In this document: piece by piece, positions 7,780 to 15,692 of the stretch
Layout of the letters: each line of letters opens with the position of its first letter
Numbering within the stretch: position 1 is the stretch's first letter
From: Myxococcales bacterium
Lineage (GTDB): Bacteria; Myxococcota_A; Polyangia; Polyangiales; JAFGIB01
Direction of reading: 5' to 3'
Assembly (NCBI GenBank): GCA_029880325.1
Contig: JAOUOP010000003.1
Coordinates: forward strand, 146,136-210,135
DNA length: 64,000 nt
Notes under the pieces: model-generated
Seen by the model: the letters and a program-made list of their open reading frames with translations, nothing else
What the model was told of the DNA's origin: nothing
The model's database searches: none
Translations under genes and position numbers: made by a program

Positions 7780-8580
7780 TCAGTTCCTTTCGACGTGGAG
7801 AAAGTCGGAGGTGGTGACGATGCCACCGATGCCGTCCAGCTCCATCACCACCAGATGCCGCGTGCGCGTGGCCACGGCCTGGGCTGCGGCCCGGTGCACG
7901 GGCATGCTCGCCGGCATCGATAGCACGGCCGGGCTAAACCACTGGTCAACTTTCGATTCCTGGGGCCAGCGCTCCGCGGCCAGGGCTTCCTCCTGACCGA
8001 AGACGCCGATGGGCCAGCCCCGCTCCACCACGACCAGGCCGTGCACGTGGGCGTTTTGCAAGCGCTCGATGGCCGATGCGGTATTGGCCTCGGGGCTGAG
8101 GGTCACCACCGACGCCGACATCAGCGTGCCCAGGGGCTGCTTCAGCCGCGCCTCGGCCACCGTGGCCATCACGTCCCAGGTGGAGAGCACCCCCACCAGG
8201 CGCCCCTGCTCGACCACCAGCAGTCGGTGGATGCGCTCCTTTTGCAGCTTCTCGACGGCCGCTTCCATCGATTGGCCGACGTCGATGGTGCTGGGCGCGC
8301 CGGCGAGGGTGTCGCCCACGCGCCGGTCGGGCAGCTCCAGGTGCCCGTGACGCCCGAGGCTGACGGTCGGCACGGCGCCGGCGTGCAAGAGATCGGTGCG
8401 CGTGATGACCCCCAGTGGACGAAACTCGGCGTCCACCACGGCGATGCCCGAGACGTCCAGGTCTTCGAGCATGTATTCGATCTGCGGCAGCTTGGCGTCC
8501 GGACTGACCGTGTACAGCGGCGGCGTCATCCGATCGCGCAGGGGAATGTCAAAGACGGACACGGCTATGAATTTAGACAC
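7780..8580 (-). CDS. Four-CBS-domain protein
   Basis: This 266-residue soluble protein has four CBS motifs, with domain starts near residues 14 (LRDRMTPPLYTV), 87 (VGDTLAGAPSTI), 152 (LGTLMSASVVTL) and 213. It resembles the plus-strand CBS protein at 6038 in architecture but not closely in sequence. It is transcribed two bases ahead of a universal stress protein gene, so both probably respond to the same energy or stress cue. Ligand and partner are unknown. Confidence 0.86.
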   Translation of the reverse strand: MSKFIAVSVFDIPLRDRMTPPLYTVSPDAKLPQIEYMLEDLDVSGIAVVDAEFRPLGVITRTDLLHAGAVPTVSLGRHGHLELPDRRVGDTLAGAPSTIDVGQSMEAAVEKLQKERIHRLLVVEQGRLVGVLSTWDVMATVAEARLKQPLGTLMSASVVTLSPEANTASAIERLQNAHVHGLVVVERGWPIGVFGQEEALAAERWPQESKVDQWFSPAVLSMPASMPVHRAAAQAVATRTRHLVVMELDGIGGIVTTSDFLHVERN

Positions 8581-8619
8581 CGGCGCAAAGCGCGCAAGGG
8601 CCCCCTTAAACTCGCGGTC

Positions 8620-9519
8620 TCAGGGGGTGAGCATGAAGCGCGTGCCGACACCCGGCTCGCCCTCGGCGCGCACCCGGCCCAGCTCCATCAGGTGCAGCAT
8701 GTGGGCCAGCACCGAGCGGGCCGCGGCGCCGTGCATGGGGCGCGGTAGCTCGCGGTACATCTCTTCCACCATCTGGGCGATGTGCTCGACACCGCGCTGC
8801 AGGCAGTCGACGATCTGGGCTTCGCGCTGCTTGCGGTGTTCGATGAAGGAGCGCACGAAGGGCTTGGGCTCTTCGATCACCGGGCCGTGGGTCGGGTAGT
8901 AGCGCAGGTCGTCGCGCTCGAGCAGCAGATCCAGGCTGGCCATGTAGCTGGCCATGTCTCCGTCCGGCGGCGACACGATCGAAGTCGACCAGCCCATCAC
9001 GTGGTCACCCGAAAACAGCGCCTTCTCCTCGATCAACTGAAAGCAAAGATGGTTACTGCAGTGGCCCGGCGTGTGCACGCACTCGATGCTCCAGCCATCG
9101 CCCAGGAGCACGTCGCCGTGACCCATCGCCTCGTCGGGCCGAAACTCGTGGTCGGCGCCGGCCTCGACCTTGGCGCCGCGCTCGTAGCGGCCCTCGCCGT
9201 GGGCCCCAAAACCGTAGGTGCGAGCGCCAGTACGCTCCTTGACCAGGGCGGCGCCGGGCGAGTGGTCGTTGTGGGTGTGGGTGACCAACTGATGGGTGAT
9301 TTCCTCGCCCTCGAGGGCCGACAGCAGCGCCTCGATGTGCTCGGGCTTTTTGGGCCCCGCATCGATCACGGCCACCTTGCCGCGACCGATCACATAGGTG
9401 CCGGTGCCGGTGTAGGTGAAGGGGCCGGGGTTCTTCGCGACGATGCGGCGCACCAGGGGGCTGACCTCCTCCAGCGTCCCGTAGCTCACCTCGAGTTCGT
9501 GTCGAAATTCGATCGCCAT
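8620..9519 (-). CDS. MBL-fold hydrolase, LACTB2-like
   Basis: The protein has 299 residues. The canonical metal motif THTHNDHSPG is near residue 83, followed by histidine ligands in VHTPGHCSNH, the bridging aspartate in FSGDHVMG, and HGPVI. A C-terminal helical winged segment (RPMHGAAARSVLAHMLHLMELG) is typical of the LACTB2 subfamily, which includes endoribonucleases and thioester hydrolases. ATG 9519 is chosen because upstream codons of the open frame are low complexity and unlike the family. It lies 39 bases upstream of the CBS gene, on the same strand. Confidence 0.87.
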   Translation of the reverse strand: MAIEFRHELEVSYGTLEEVSPLVRRIVAKNPGPFTYTGTGTYVIGRGKVAVIDAGPKKPEHIEALLSALEGEEITHQLVTHTHNDHSPGAALVKERTGARTYGFGAHGEGRYERGAKVEAGADHEFRPDEAMGHGDVLLGDGWSIECVHTPGHCSNHLCFQLIEEKALFSGDHVMGWSTSIVSPPDGDMASYMASLDLLLERDDLRYYPTHGPVIEEPKPFVRSFIEHRKQREAQIVDCLQRGVEHIAQMVEEMYRELPRPMHGAAARSVLAHMLHLMELGRVRAEGEPGVGTRFMLTP

Positions 9520-9699
9520 GGCTGTCGTCCGCCATAGCATGGGGGCCGGCGGCGGCGCCAGCATGGGGCACCGACCGCTCGCCGGGTCCCATCCAGTCCT
9601 GTCGACGCGGGCCGCCGCCGCGAGCGGAAGCGAGCCGGGGGGATGGAGCGCGCCCTGAGTTGTGCCAATAGGGGCCGTGCTCATTCCGGCGGGGTGCGT

Positions 9700-9894
9700 G
9701 TGTCGAAAATCCGTGTGTGGCCGGCCTGTATGCTTTGGGGCGTGCTGTTGCTAGTGGCCCGCGCCGAGTACCAGTTTGTGCTGAGCGGTGAGAGCACGAC
9801 GCTGCAGGGTGACTCCTGCGTCGCGCTGGCCGATGCGGCCGGCACTCCCTCCTCGGCCTTGCCGCTGTCGGCAGACCTCGTGTTCAGGCCTTGA
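9700..9894 (+). CDS. Possible small secreted protein (doubtful)
   Basis: A 64-codon frame from GTG 9700 encodes a hydrophobic N-terminus (CMLWGVLLLVARA) that could be a signal anchor, then a short polar tail. Third-position GC is high, as in real genes here, but no ribosome binding site or family match is visible. It is the only candidate in the 482-base gap 9520-10001, where I see no other feature. A minus-strand frame overlaps it, so it may be chance. Confidence 0.2.
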   Translation: MSKIRVWPACMLWGVLLLVARAEYQFVLSGESTTLQGDSCVALADAAGTPSSALPLSADLVFRP

Positions 9895-10001
9895 CCCGCC
9901 GCGTAGCGCCTTTGCATCGACCAAGCCCTTGGCGTCGCCGAGGCTGCGGTGCTTTCACCGCCCTGCCCGCCGGGCGTGTACGCAGGACACAGGAGCCCGT
10001 A

Positions 10002-10580
10002 TCACTCGACCCTGTCGCCATCGTAGTGCACCAGGTGCACCTGACGCGCGGCTCCCTGCCAGGGGCTTTGGACGAATTCGACGCGTGGCCCATGAGCTCC
10101 GGCGACCCGTGCTGCGCCCAGGTGCCAGCCGGCGAGCACGAGACCGTGGGTCATGGGAATGTCGGGGTAGTCATGGACCGTGAAGCGTACGACGCCGCGT
10201 TCGAGTTCTTCGACGGTGAGCGACCCGAAATCGTAGTAGTTGCTCCACACGGGGCCCATGACATGGAGGGTTTCGAGGATGCCGCGAGTCCCGGCGAAGG
10301 CGCGGTGGGGACCGCTGAGCGCCTCCTGACTACCAGCGGCACCGATCTCGATTAGACGATCGGGGTCTTGCTTGAGCATCTCTCGGTAGGTCAGGCCCAG
10401 CAGCTCCCACAGCAACTCGATGGGGTACCACTCGGTGAGCAGGACTCGATCGACGAAGAGCGTTTCGAGACCCGCGCTCAGTGCCGGCAGCGAATGGTTG
10501 CGACGGTGGACCTTGAGGATTTTGACCAGCCCGATGACGCTGAGGCCCTTGACGTGTCGCTTGACTGAACTTGGCGGCAT
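10002..10580 (-). CDS. DUF2378/TIGR02265-like myxobacterial protein
   Basis: This 192-residue soluble protein has the layout of the Myxococcales-restricted DUF2378 family: a helical N-terminal half with a WYP(I/L)..LWELL motif (LLTEWYPIELLWELLG), a central arginine- and glycine-rich turn, and a C-terminal beta half ending in GWHLGAARVAGAHGPRVEFVQSPW. The family resembles heme-NO-binding or V4R-like folds, but no ligand is proven. ATG 10580 is the first start with family-like sequence after it. Family assignment is by pattern only, and a distant relative is possible. Confidence 0.6.
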   Translation of the reverse strand: MPPSSVKRHVKGLSVIGLVKILKVHRRNHSLPALSAGLETLFVDRVLLTEWYPIELLWELLGLTYREMLKQDPDRLIEIGAAGSQEALSGPHRAFAGTRGILETLHVMGPVWSNYYDFGSLTVEELERGVVRFTVHDYPDIPMTHGLVLAGWHLGAARVAGAHGPRVEFVQSPWQGAARQVHLVHYDGDRVE

Positions 10581-10695
10581 TGTCCTGATTGTAGCGCGAG
10601 TCCCGGGCCCGCCTTGCGAAAACATCGTGGAAGGGAGCTGCCGGGCCGCCAGTGTCGAGCCGGGTAGCTGTCGGCTCGATCGCCACCTTGGGGCT

Positions 10696-11268
10696 CTATA
10701 TCGCAAGCACCCGCTGCATCGACTGCACCAGCCTTTCGGCCGCCACCGGGCTGTAGAAATAGGGGTAGCGCGGGTGGCCGCTGTTGAGGTCTTCTCGGTG
10801 CACTCCGCGGCGGTCGATGAAGAAGACCCGCGGCACGTACTCGCCGAAGCTTCCAAAGCGGTCGCGCAGCCAGGCCGGGCGCTCGTCGCCGTTCTGGCGC
10901 ACCATCACCATGCGTTTGGCGAGGTTGACCACGTCCGGGCGCTCGAAGACCGGCGCCAGCTCCTTGCAGCGCCCGCACCAGTCGGCATACACGACCAGAC
11001 ACAGGGGTTTGTTCTCGGCCGCCGCTTGCGCCTGACCTTGTTCGAAGCTCTGCCAGGTGATGCGGCTGGTCCACTGGATCGCCTTCGGATCTGTAGGGGC
11101 CTGTGCCTGTTGCGCTTGCTCGGCTTCAGCCATGGCTTCAGCCTGTGTCGAAGCTTGCGCAGTCGCTGTGGGCTCCTTCGCTGTGTCCGGGGGCGTGTCA
11201 GCCGTGCCGGAACTGGTGGTTTGGCAACCCGCGCACACGGCCAAGAGCAGTGGAAGCATCCGACCCAT
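10696..11268 (-). CDS. Thioredoxin-fold lipoprotein
   Basis: This 190-residue exported protein begins MGRMLPLLLAVCAGCQ, a short hydrophobic stretch followed by a cysteine compatible with a lipoprotein signal, though the residue at -3 is unusual. A flexible Ala/Glu/Thr linker leads into a thioredoxin-like domain with the redox motif VVYADWCGRCKELAPVFE (CGRC) and the cis-proline region YVPRVFFID. It probably acts in periplasmic disulfide or cytochrome maturation. An upstream extension of the frame to 11511 comes from the repeat at 11360-11539 and is not part of the gene. Confidence 0.8.
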   Translation of the reverse strand: MGRMLPLLLAVCAGCQTTSSGTADTPPDTAKEPTATAQASTQAEAMAEAEQAQQAQAPTDPKAIQWTSRITWQSFEQGQAQAAAENKPLCLVVYADWCGRCKELAPVFERPDVVNLAKRMVMVRQNGDERPAWLRDRFGSFGEYVPRVFFIDRRGVHREDLNSGHPRYPYFYSPVAAERLVQSMQRVLAI

Positions 11269-11359
11269 GACCACCTTGTAGCGCAGCTGGCTTCCGACCG
11301 CAGCCCACCTGCGCCTACCATTGCCCCCACCGACGGCGACTTCCCGGCCTCTGCGGTTA

Positions 11360-11539
11360 AGGGCTCGCGAAACGATAACTTCCCCCTTTGGCACGCACCG
11401 GCGGGCACGCTCGGGCCGTGCGTCCTCGAAGAATTCCTCGATGTACCTCGGGTACGACTGCGGATTGTCCTCCGGGCGCCGTCCCGACCGCACTCCGCCG
11501 TCACGCACCAAAGGGGGAAGTTATTGTTTCGCGAGCCCT
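11360..11539. repeat. 180-bp palindromic repeat, copy A
   Basis: The element runs from AGGGCTCGCGAAACGATA to its near-exact inverse complement ending CGCGAGCCCT. The outer 32 bases of each end match with one or two differences, and the inner halves are also partly complementary. Exact length is 180 bases, as in copies B and C. It fills half of the divergent gap between the thioredoxin lipoprotein (minus) and the TPR protein (plus). Apart from it, the 347-base gap 11269-11615 shows nothing definite. Confidence 0.85.
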
Positions 11540-11615
11540 AAGATCGTAGACCCGATCCGGTGTAGCATGGGGGTCGCGCCCGGGCTGCCGTGCAGCCGCG
11601 GCCGGACCTTTTCCG

Positions 11616-12500
11616 GTGCTTGTTCCCTTGGCCAGATTCCTGGCGGGCATGCTGCTCGCGTTTTCGCCCCTTGCGACCGCATGGGCTCAGGTCGAGCCGT
11701 CCCTAGACGCCGCCACGACGACAGAAGCAGGCGAGCCGAGCGACGCGCCCAGCGAAGAGCAGCTGGTCGAGGCGCGTGAACTCTTCGCCCAGGGGCTCGA
11801 GCGTGTCGAGCAGCAGGACTGGGCCGCGGCCGAGGCCATGTTTCGGCGCGTACTGGCGGTCAAGAGTTCACCCGTCGTCGCCTACAATCTGGCCTCGGCC
11901 CTGGCCCAGTTGGGGCGTTTTGTCGAGGCCGCCGAGTTGCTTCGCGGCGTGCTGCGCGGTGGTGAGGCCGACGACCTCACACGCGCCGCGGCCGAGCAGC
12001 TGCAGCGGCAGATCGAGCCCCAGATCGGCAGTCTGACCATCCGCCTGGTCGGTGATCGCAGCGAGGTGGAGTTGCTACTCGATGAGCACTCGCTGGATGC
12101 GGCTCCGGAGATCCGCACGGTGTCGGTCGATCCGGGCGCGCATCGGGTGGTCGCCCGTCGCGGCGGCCAGGAGCTGGCCGCGACCGACGTGGAGGTGGGC
12201 GGAGACGCTTCGCTGCGCGGTGAAGTTCGCCTCAACCTGCCACAGTCGCTCGACCTGAGCGTGAAATCGTCGCAATCCGGTCAGTCCGCGGCGGCCCGCT
12301 CTGGGAGCGGTGGTCACGATGGGGTCGATGACGACGCTTCGGTCGCGACCAGCCCGTGGCTGTGGTTGGGGGCCGGCGTCCTGGTCGCAGGTGGCGTGGT
12401 GCTGGGCATCTTGCTCGGCGGTCAAAACGCCGAGCCCCTGCGGGGTGACACCGATCCCCCCGTGGTGCGCGGTCGCGTGCTGGCCCTGGAGATGCCCTGA
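11616..12500 (+). CDS. TPR protein with PEGA-like domain and C-terminal membrane anchor
   Basis: The protein has 294 residues. A signal peptide (LARFLAGMLLAFSPLATAWAQ) is followed by a TPR-like helical region (residues 48-125, AEAMFRRVLAVKSSPVVAYNLASALAQLG). A PEGA-like beta domain comes next (about 138-215, with SVDPGAHRVVARRGGQELA), then a low-complexity linker and a single hydrophobic segment (WLWLGAGVLVAGGVVLGILLGG). This architecture is common in deltaproteobacterial envelope proteins, with the soluble part in the periplasm. The stop overlaps the start of the next gene by one base (TGATGG), so the two are likely co-translated. Confidence 0.82.
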   Translation: MLVPLARFLAGMLLAFSPLATAWAQVEPSLDAATTTEAGEPSDAPSEEQLVEARELFAQGLERVEQQDWAAAEAMFRRVLAVKSSPVVAYNLASALAQLGRFVEAAELLRGVLRGGEADDLTRAAAEQLQRQIEPQIGSLTIRLVGDRSEVELLLDEHSLDAAPEIRTVSVDPGAHRVVARRGGQELAATDVEVGGDASLRGEVRLNLPQSLDLSVKSSQSGQSAAARSGSGGHDGVDDDASVATSPWLWLGAGVLVAGGVVLGILLGGQNAEPLRGDTDPPVVRGRVLALEMP

Positions 12501-14638
12501 TGGTCCGCCGCCGCCTCGCCCTGTTGCTGCTGGTGCTGGCGAGCTTCGGGCTCGGCTCCTGCGCCGAGGAGAAGCTCACCCAGATCCTGGTGCTGCTCGA
12601 CAGCGATTGGGATGGTTTCACCCGGCTCGAGGTAGACGTCAGTGGCTTCGAAAAGCCCACCACGGTTGAGGTGGACCTGGGTGAAAAACCGCTGCCGCGC
12701 CGGCTGGTATTGGTGCACGACGGGGGGCCACCGGGACCGCTCGAACTGGAAGTGCGCGCCTACGCCAGGGGGCAGGAAGAGCCCGTGCTGGTCGAGCCGC
12801 GCGGGCCGTTTTCCTTCGTGGAGGGCGAGACGCGTTTGCTCAGGGTCGAGCTGTTCTACGGCTGTCTCGAGGCGGCCTGCGGCACCGATCCCAAGCAGGC
12901 CTGCGTCGAAGGGCCAAGCTGCGTGTCGCCCAAGGAGGCGACCGAACTCAGCAACTACGACGGTCCCGTCGAGGGGCTCACCATCGAGTACCGCGTCGAT
13001 GCCGGCGACGGGCTGCCAACCCTGGACGGCACCACGGCCGTGGACGGGGGCGATGGCTCGACCGCAGCCGCTACCAAGGATGGCGGCGATGGGGGACCTG
13101 ACGCCATCGTCGATGGCGGGCCCAGCGCGGAGGCCGGCAGTCTGGCCTACGACTACGCGCCGGCAAATTTCGATCCCGGCGCCGCCGAGTTGCAGGCGGT
13201 GGAGCGGGTGGCCGTGGACATCGACTGCGCCGGTGCCACCTTCAATTCCACGACCCGAGCTTTCGAGGACAACTGGTGCGGCCCGAAGCCGGCGTGGGTC
13301 CTGGTCTCCCAGCCCGAGGGGCCCGACGCCGTGGTGTTGGTGATGGAGACCCTGACCGTGCGCAATGGCGCCAGCCTGCACCTGCGCGGCGATCTACCCG
13401 TGATCCTCGCGGTCTACGGCAATGCCGTGGTCTCGGGTGCAATCGACGCCAGCGCCGAAGGCGCCACGCCCGGCCCGGGCGCCGACCAGCGCTGCGATGG
13501 AGGGGTCGGAGCGCCGGGGGGCGATCAATCCGGCAGCGACGGCGGCGGTGGTGGGGGGGGTGGCGGCTATGGCAGTCCGGGGGCCGATGGCGGCACCTCC
13601 GGTGCCAGCGCGGGCGGCGCAGCCGGGGCGGTGGTCGATGCTGCGAGCGTGGTGCCCCTGCGTGGTGGCTGCTCGGGCGGCAGCGGCGGCCTCGGCAGCG
13701 AAGCCGGCACCATAGCGGCTTCGGGCGGTGGTGGTGGCGGTGCCGTGCAGCTATCGGTGGCGGGCCTGCTCGATATCGCCGGCCGTATCGCGGCGGTAGG
13801 CGGAGGTGGCGGTGGTGGCGACGTTCAGGGCGGCGGAGGTGGCGGCGGCAGCGGCGGCGCCATTCTGATCGAGGCCGGCAGCCTCGATTTTGACTCTGCG
13901 GTCGTGCTCAGCGTGCACGGCGGCGGCGGCGGAGGTGGCGGCGGCAGCCTGTCGGCGACTGGCGACGCTGGCGATGACGGCGACGGCGCGGGCGCGGCGA
14001 CGTCGGCCGGCGGCGCCGGCGGCGGCAGCGCCGGCGGTGGTGGCGGGGCGGCGGCCGGTCGCGGTAGCTCTGCCGTCGCCGGCACTGATGGCTCCTCGAG
14101 CTTCAGCAACAACGGCGGCGGTGGCGGCGGCGGCGGCGGCGGCGGTCGCATTCGCATTCAGGGCGCCGAAAGCTGCATGCCGCGCGGCACCTTCAGCGAA
14201 TATCCTTCTGTGGTCTGCGACAGCTGCGCCGGCGGTTGCCCGTCGCCACCGGCGCGGGGCTGCGAATCGACGTTCCGGGCCAACGAGACCTACTTCGTCT
14301 GCTCCAGCCCGCTGTCGTGGGACGACGCCAAGGTCGCCTGTGAAGGGGTCGGCCAGGCGCTGGTGCACCTGGAAGATCAAGCCGAAAACGACTTTGTCGC
14401 GGGCCTTTTGTCGAGCGCCTCCTGGATCGGCGCTTCCGACGTGGCTGCCGAAGGTGAGTGGCGTTGGTGCGATGACGACGCCCTGTTCTGGAGCGGCGAC
14501 GCGGCCGGTACGGCCGGCGGCTTCGAGAGCTGGGGAAGCGGTGAACCCGGTGCCGATAACTGCGCCCGCATGGGCGTCGGTGGCAACTGGAGCGCCGCGG
14601 CCTGCAGCGACGTGCTGCCCTACGTTTGCGAGTTCTGA
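12500..14638 (+). CDS. Glycine-rich lipoprotein with C-terminal C-type lectin domain
   Basis: The protein has 712 residues. Its signal peptide ends in the lipobox LGSC (Cys21). Residues 25-200 form a beta-rich domain. About 300-560 is an extreme glycine-rich region with GGGGGG runs interleaved with short beta segments, like autotransporter or phage-tail glycine-rich folds. Residues 590-712 form a C-type lectin domain: CESTFRANETYFVC, the WIGASD motif, an EPGADNCARMGVGGNW calcium/sugar-site region, and a final YVCEF. It is probably an outer-surface adhesin-like protein. It is coupled to the TPR/PEGA gene. The glycine-rich DNA creates long shadow frames on the other strand. Confidence 0.85.
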   Translation: MVRRRLALLLLVLASFGLGSCAEEKLTQILVLLDSDWDGFTRLEVDVSGFEKPTTVEVDLGEKPLPRRLVLVHDGGPPGPLELEVRAYARGQEEPVLVEPRGPFSFVEGETRLLRVELFYGCLEAACGTDPKQACVEGPSCVSPKEATELSNYDGPVEGLTIEYRVDAGDGLPTLDGTTAVDGGDGSTAAATKDGGDGGPDAIVDGGPSAEAGSLAYDYAPANFDPGAAELQAVERVAVDIDCAGATFNSTTRAFEDNWCGPKPAWVLVSQPEGPDAVVLVMETLTVRNGASLHLRGDLPVILAVYGNAVVSGAIDASAEGATPGPGADQRCDGGVGAPGGDQSGSDGGGGGGGGGYGSPGADGGTSGASAGGAAGAVVDAASVVPLRGGCSGGSGGLGSEAGTIAASGGGGGGAVQLSVAGLLDIAGRIAAVGGGGGGGDVQGGGGGGGSGGAILIEAGSLDFDSAVVLSVHGGGGGGGGGSLSATGDAGDDGDGAGAATSAGGAGGGSAGGGGGAAAGRGSSAVAGTDGSSSFSNNGGGGGGGGGGGRIRIQGAESCMPRGTFSEYPSVVCDSCAGGCPSPPARGCESTFRANETYFVCSSPLSWDDAKVACEGVGQALVHLEDQAENDFVAGLLSSASWIGASDVAAEGEWRWCDDDALFWSGDAAGTAGGFESWGSGEPGADNCARMGVGGNWSAAACSDVLPYVCEF

Positions 14639-14657
14639 AAAAACAACGCGGGCAGCG

Positions 14658-15611
14658 CTACAAGCCCAGCTCGTCGCGGTGGGCCTCGAGCCAGGCCACG
14701 TAGTATTCCGAGTCGCGCCCGGGCTCGAGCGCGCCGGCCTCGACCTCGGCGGTCAGCCGGCGCTTGAGGTCTCCGATGCGGCGCGAGGGCGGCATGGCGA
14801 AGTGGGCCATCATGGCGTCGCCGACGCCCTTGGGCAGCGGCGCTACCTTGGCGTCGGCGAGGCGCAGCTGTTCGATGCGCTGGGCCAGCTCGCTGATCTG
14901 CCGCAGCCCGCGCTTGCGGCGCTCGGGGCGCTTGGTGGTGATGTCGGCGCGGCTCAGGTCCAGCAGATCCTTGAGGCCGTCGCCCATCTCGCGGTCGAAG
15001 CGCCGCACGGCCGAGTCGGTCCAGCTGCGGTCGTACTGGCTGGCGCGCAGGTGGTAGAGGATCAAATAGTGCACGCGATCGTGCAGGGCGTCCTCGAAGC
15101 CGAGCCGTGAGGAAATACGGCGGCGGAACATGGCGGCGCCAACCTCGCTATGGCCGAAGAAGTGCACCTGGCCGCCGGGCTCGATGCGGCGGGTTTTGAC
15201 CTTGCCCACGTCATGCAGCAGCGCGCCCCAGCGCACTTCCAGGCGCGGCACCGACTGCCACACCACCTGCTTGGTGTGCTTCCAGACGTCCTTGTGACGC
15301 CACTCGCCGTCGCCGAAGCCCACCAGCGCTTTGACCTCGGGCAGCCACGCATCGAGCACGCCGGCGTGGAGTAGGGCGTCGAGTCCGTCCTGGGTGTGGC
15401 GGCCGAGCAGCAGGCTGTCGAGGCCCTTCCGCAGCTCGGGCACGGCGATGGCCTTGAGCGCTTCGCGCGTCGGCCGCGGCGGTGGCGCATCGAGGGCCTC
15501 GGGCGCTTCGGTCGCCACGCGCACGGCCCACTCCAGGGCGTAGCGCGCCGCTTCGACGGAGTCCTCCGCGTCGCTCGGTTGCTGGCGTTCCATGGCTGCT
15601 TGCTTCGACAT
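14658..15611 (-). CDS. HD-domain phosphohydrolase resembling the C-terminal half of CCA-adding enzymes
   Basis: This 317-residue cytoplasmic protein has an HD domain: His112 (VWKHTKQVVW), His133-Asp134 (LLHDVGKVKT), His154 (FFGHSEVG) and a later aspartate (SRADITTKRPE). The preceding RHTQDGLDALLHAGVLDAWLPEV stretch and the spacing match the RNA-binding plus HD region of bacterial tRNA nucleotidyltransferases. The N-terminal polymerase head with its GGxVRD and DxD motifs is absent, so it cannot add CCA. A metal-dependent phosphatase or nucleotidase role is likely. It is divergent from the DUF2254 gene across an 81-base gap. Confidence 0.82.
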   Translation of the reverse strand: MSKQAAMERQQPSDAEDSVEAARYALEWAVRVATEAPEALDAPPPRPTREALKAIAVPELRKGLDSLLLGRHTQDGLDALLHAGVLDAWLPEVKALVGFGDGEWRHKDVWKHTKQVVWQSVPRLEVRWGALLHDVGKVKTRRIEPGGQVHFFGHSEVGAAMFRRRISSRLGFEDALHDRVHYLILYHLRASQYDRSWTDSAVRRFDREMGDGLKDLLDLSRADITTKRPERRKRGLRQISELAQRIEQLRLADAKVAPLPKGVGDAMMAHFAMPPSRRIGDLKRRLTAEVEAGALEPGRDSEYYVAWLEAHRDELGL

Positions 15612-15692
15612 CGCGCTGTCCTGCTACCCCCGCGAGGGGCCGCGTATCTTTAGTGCATTTGGCCGCCGTGACAATCCCGAGGGCGGCCCGAA

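Noticed and set aside
13751..14380. Open frames on both strands in the glycine-rich part of the lectin lipoprotein gene
   Set aside because: GGC/GGT repeats give stop-free frames of poly-Pro, poly-Ala or poly-Arg; no start signals or motifs.
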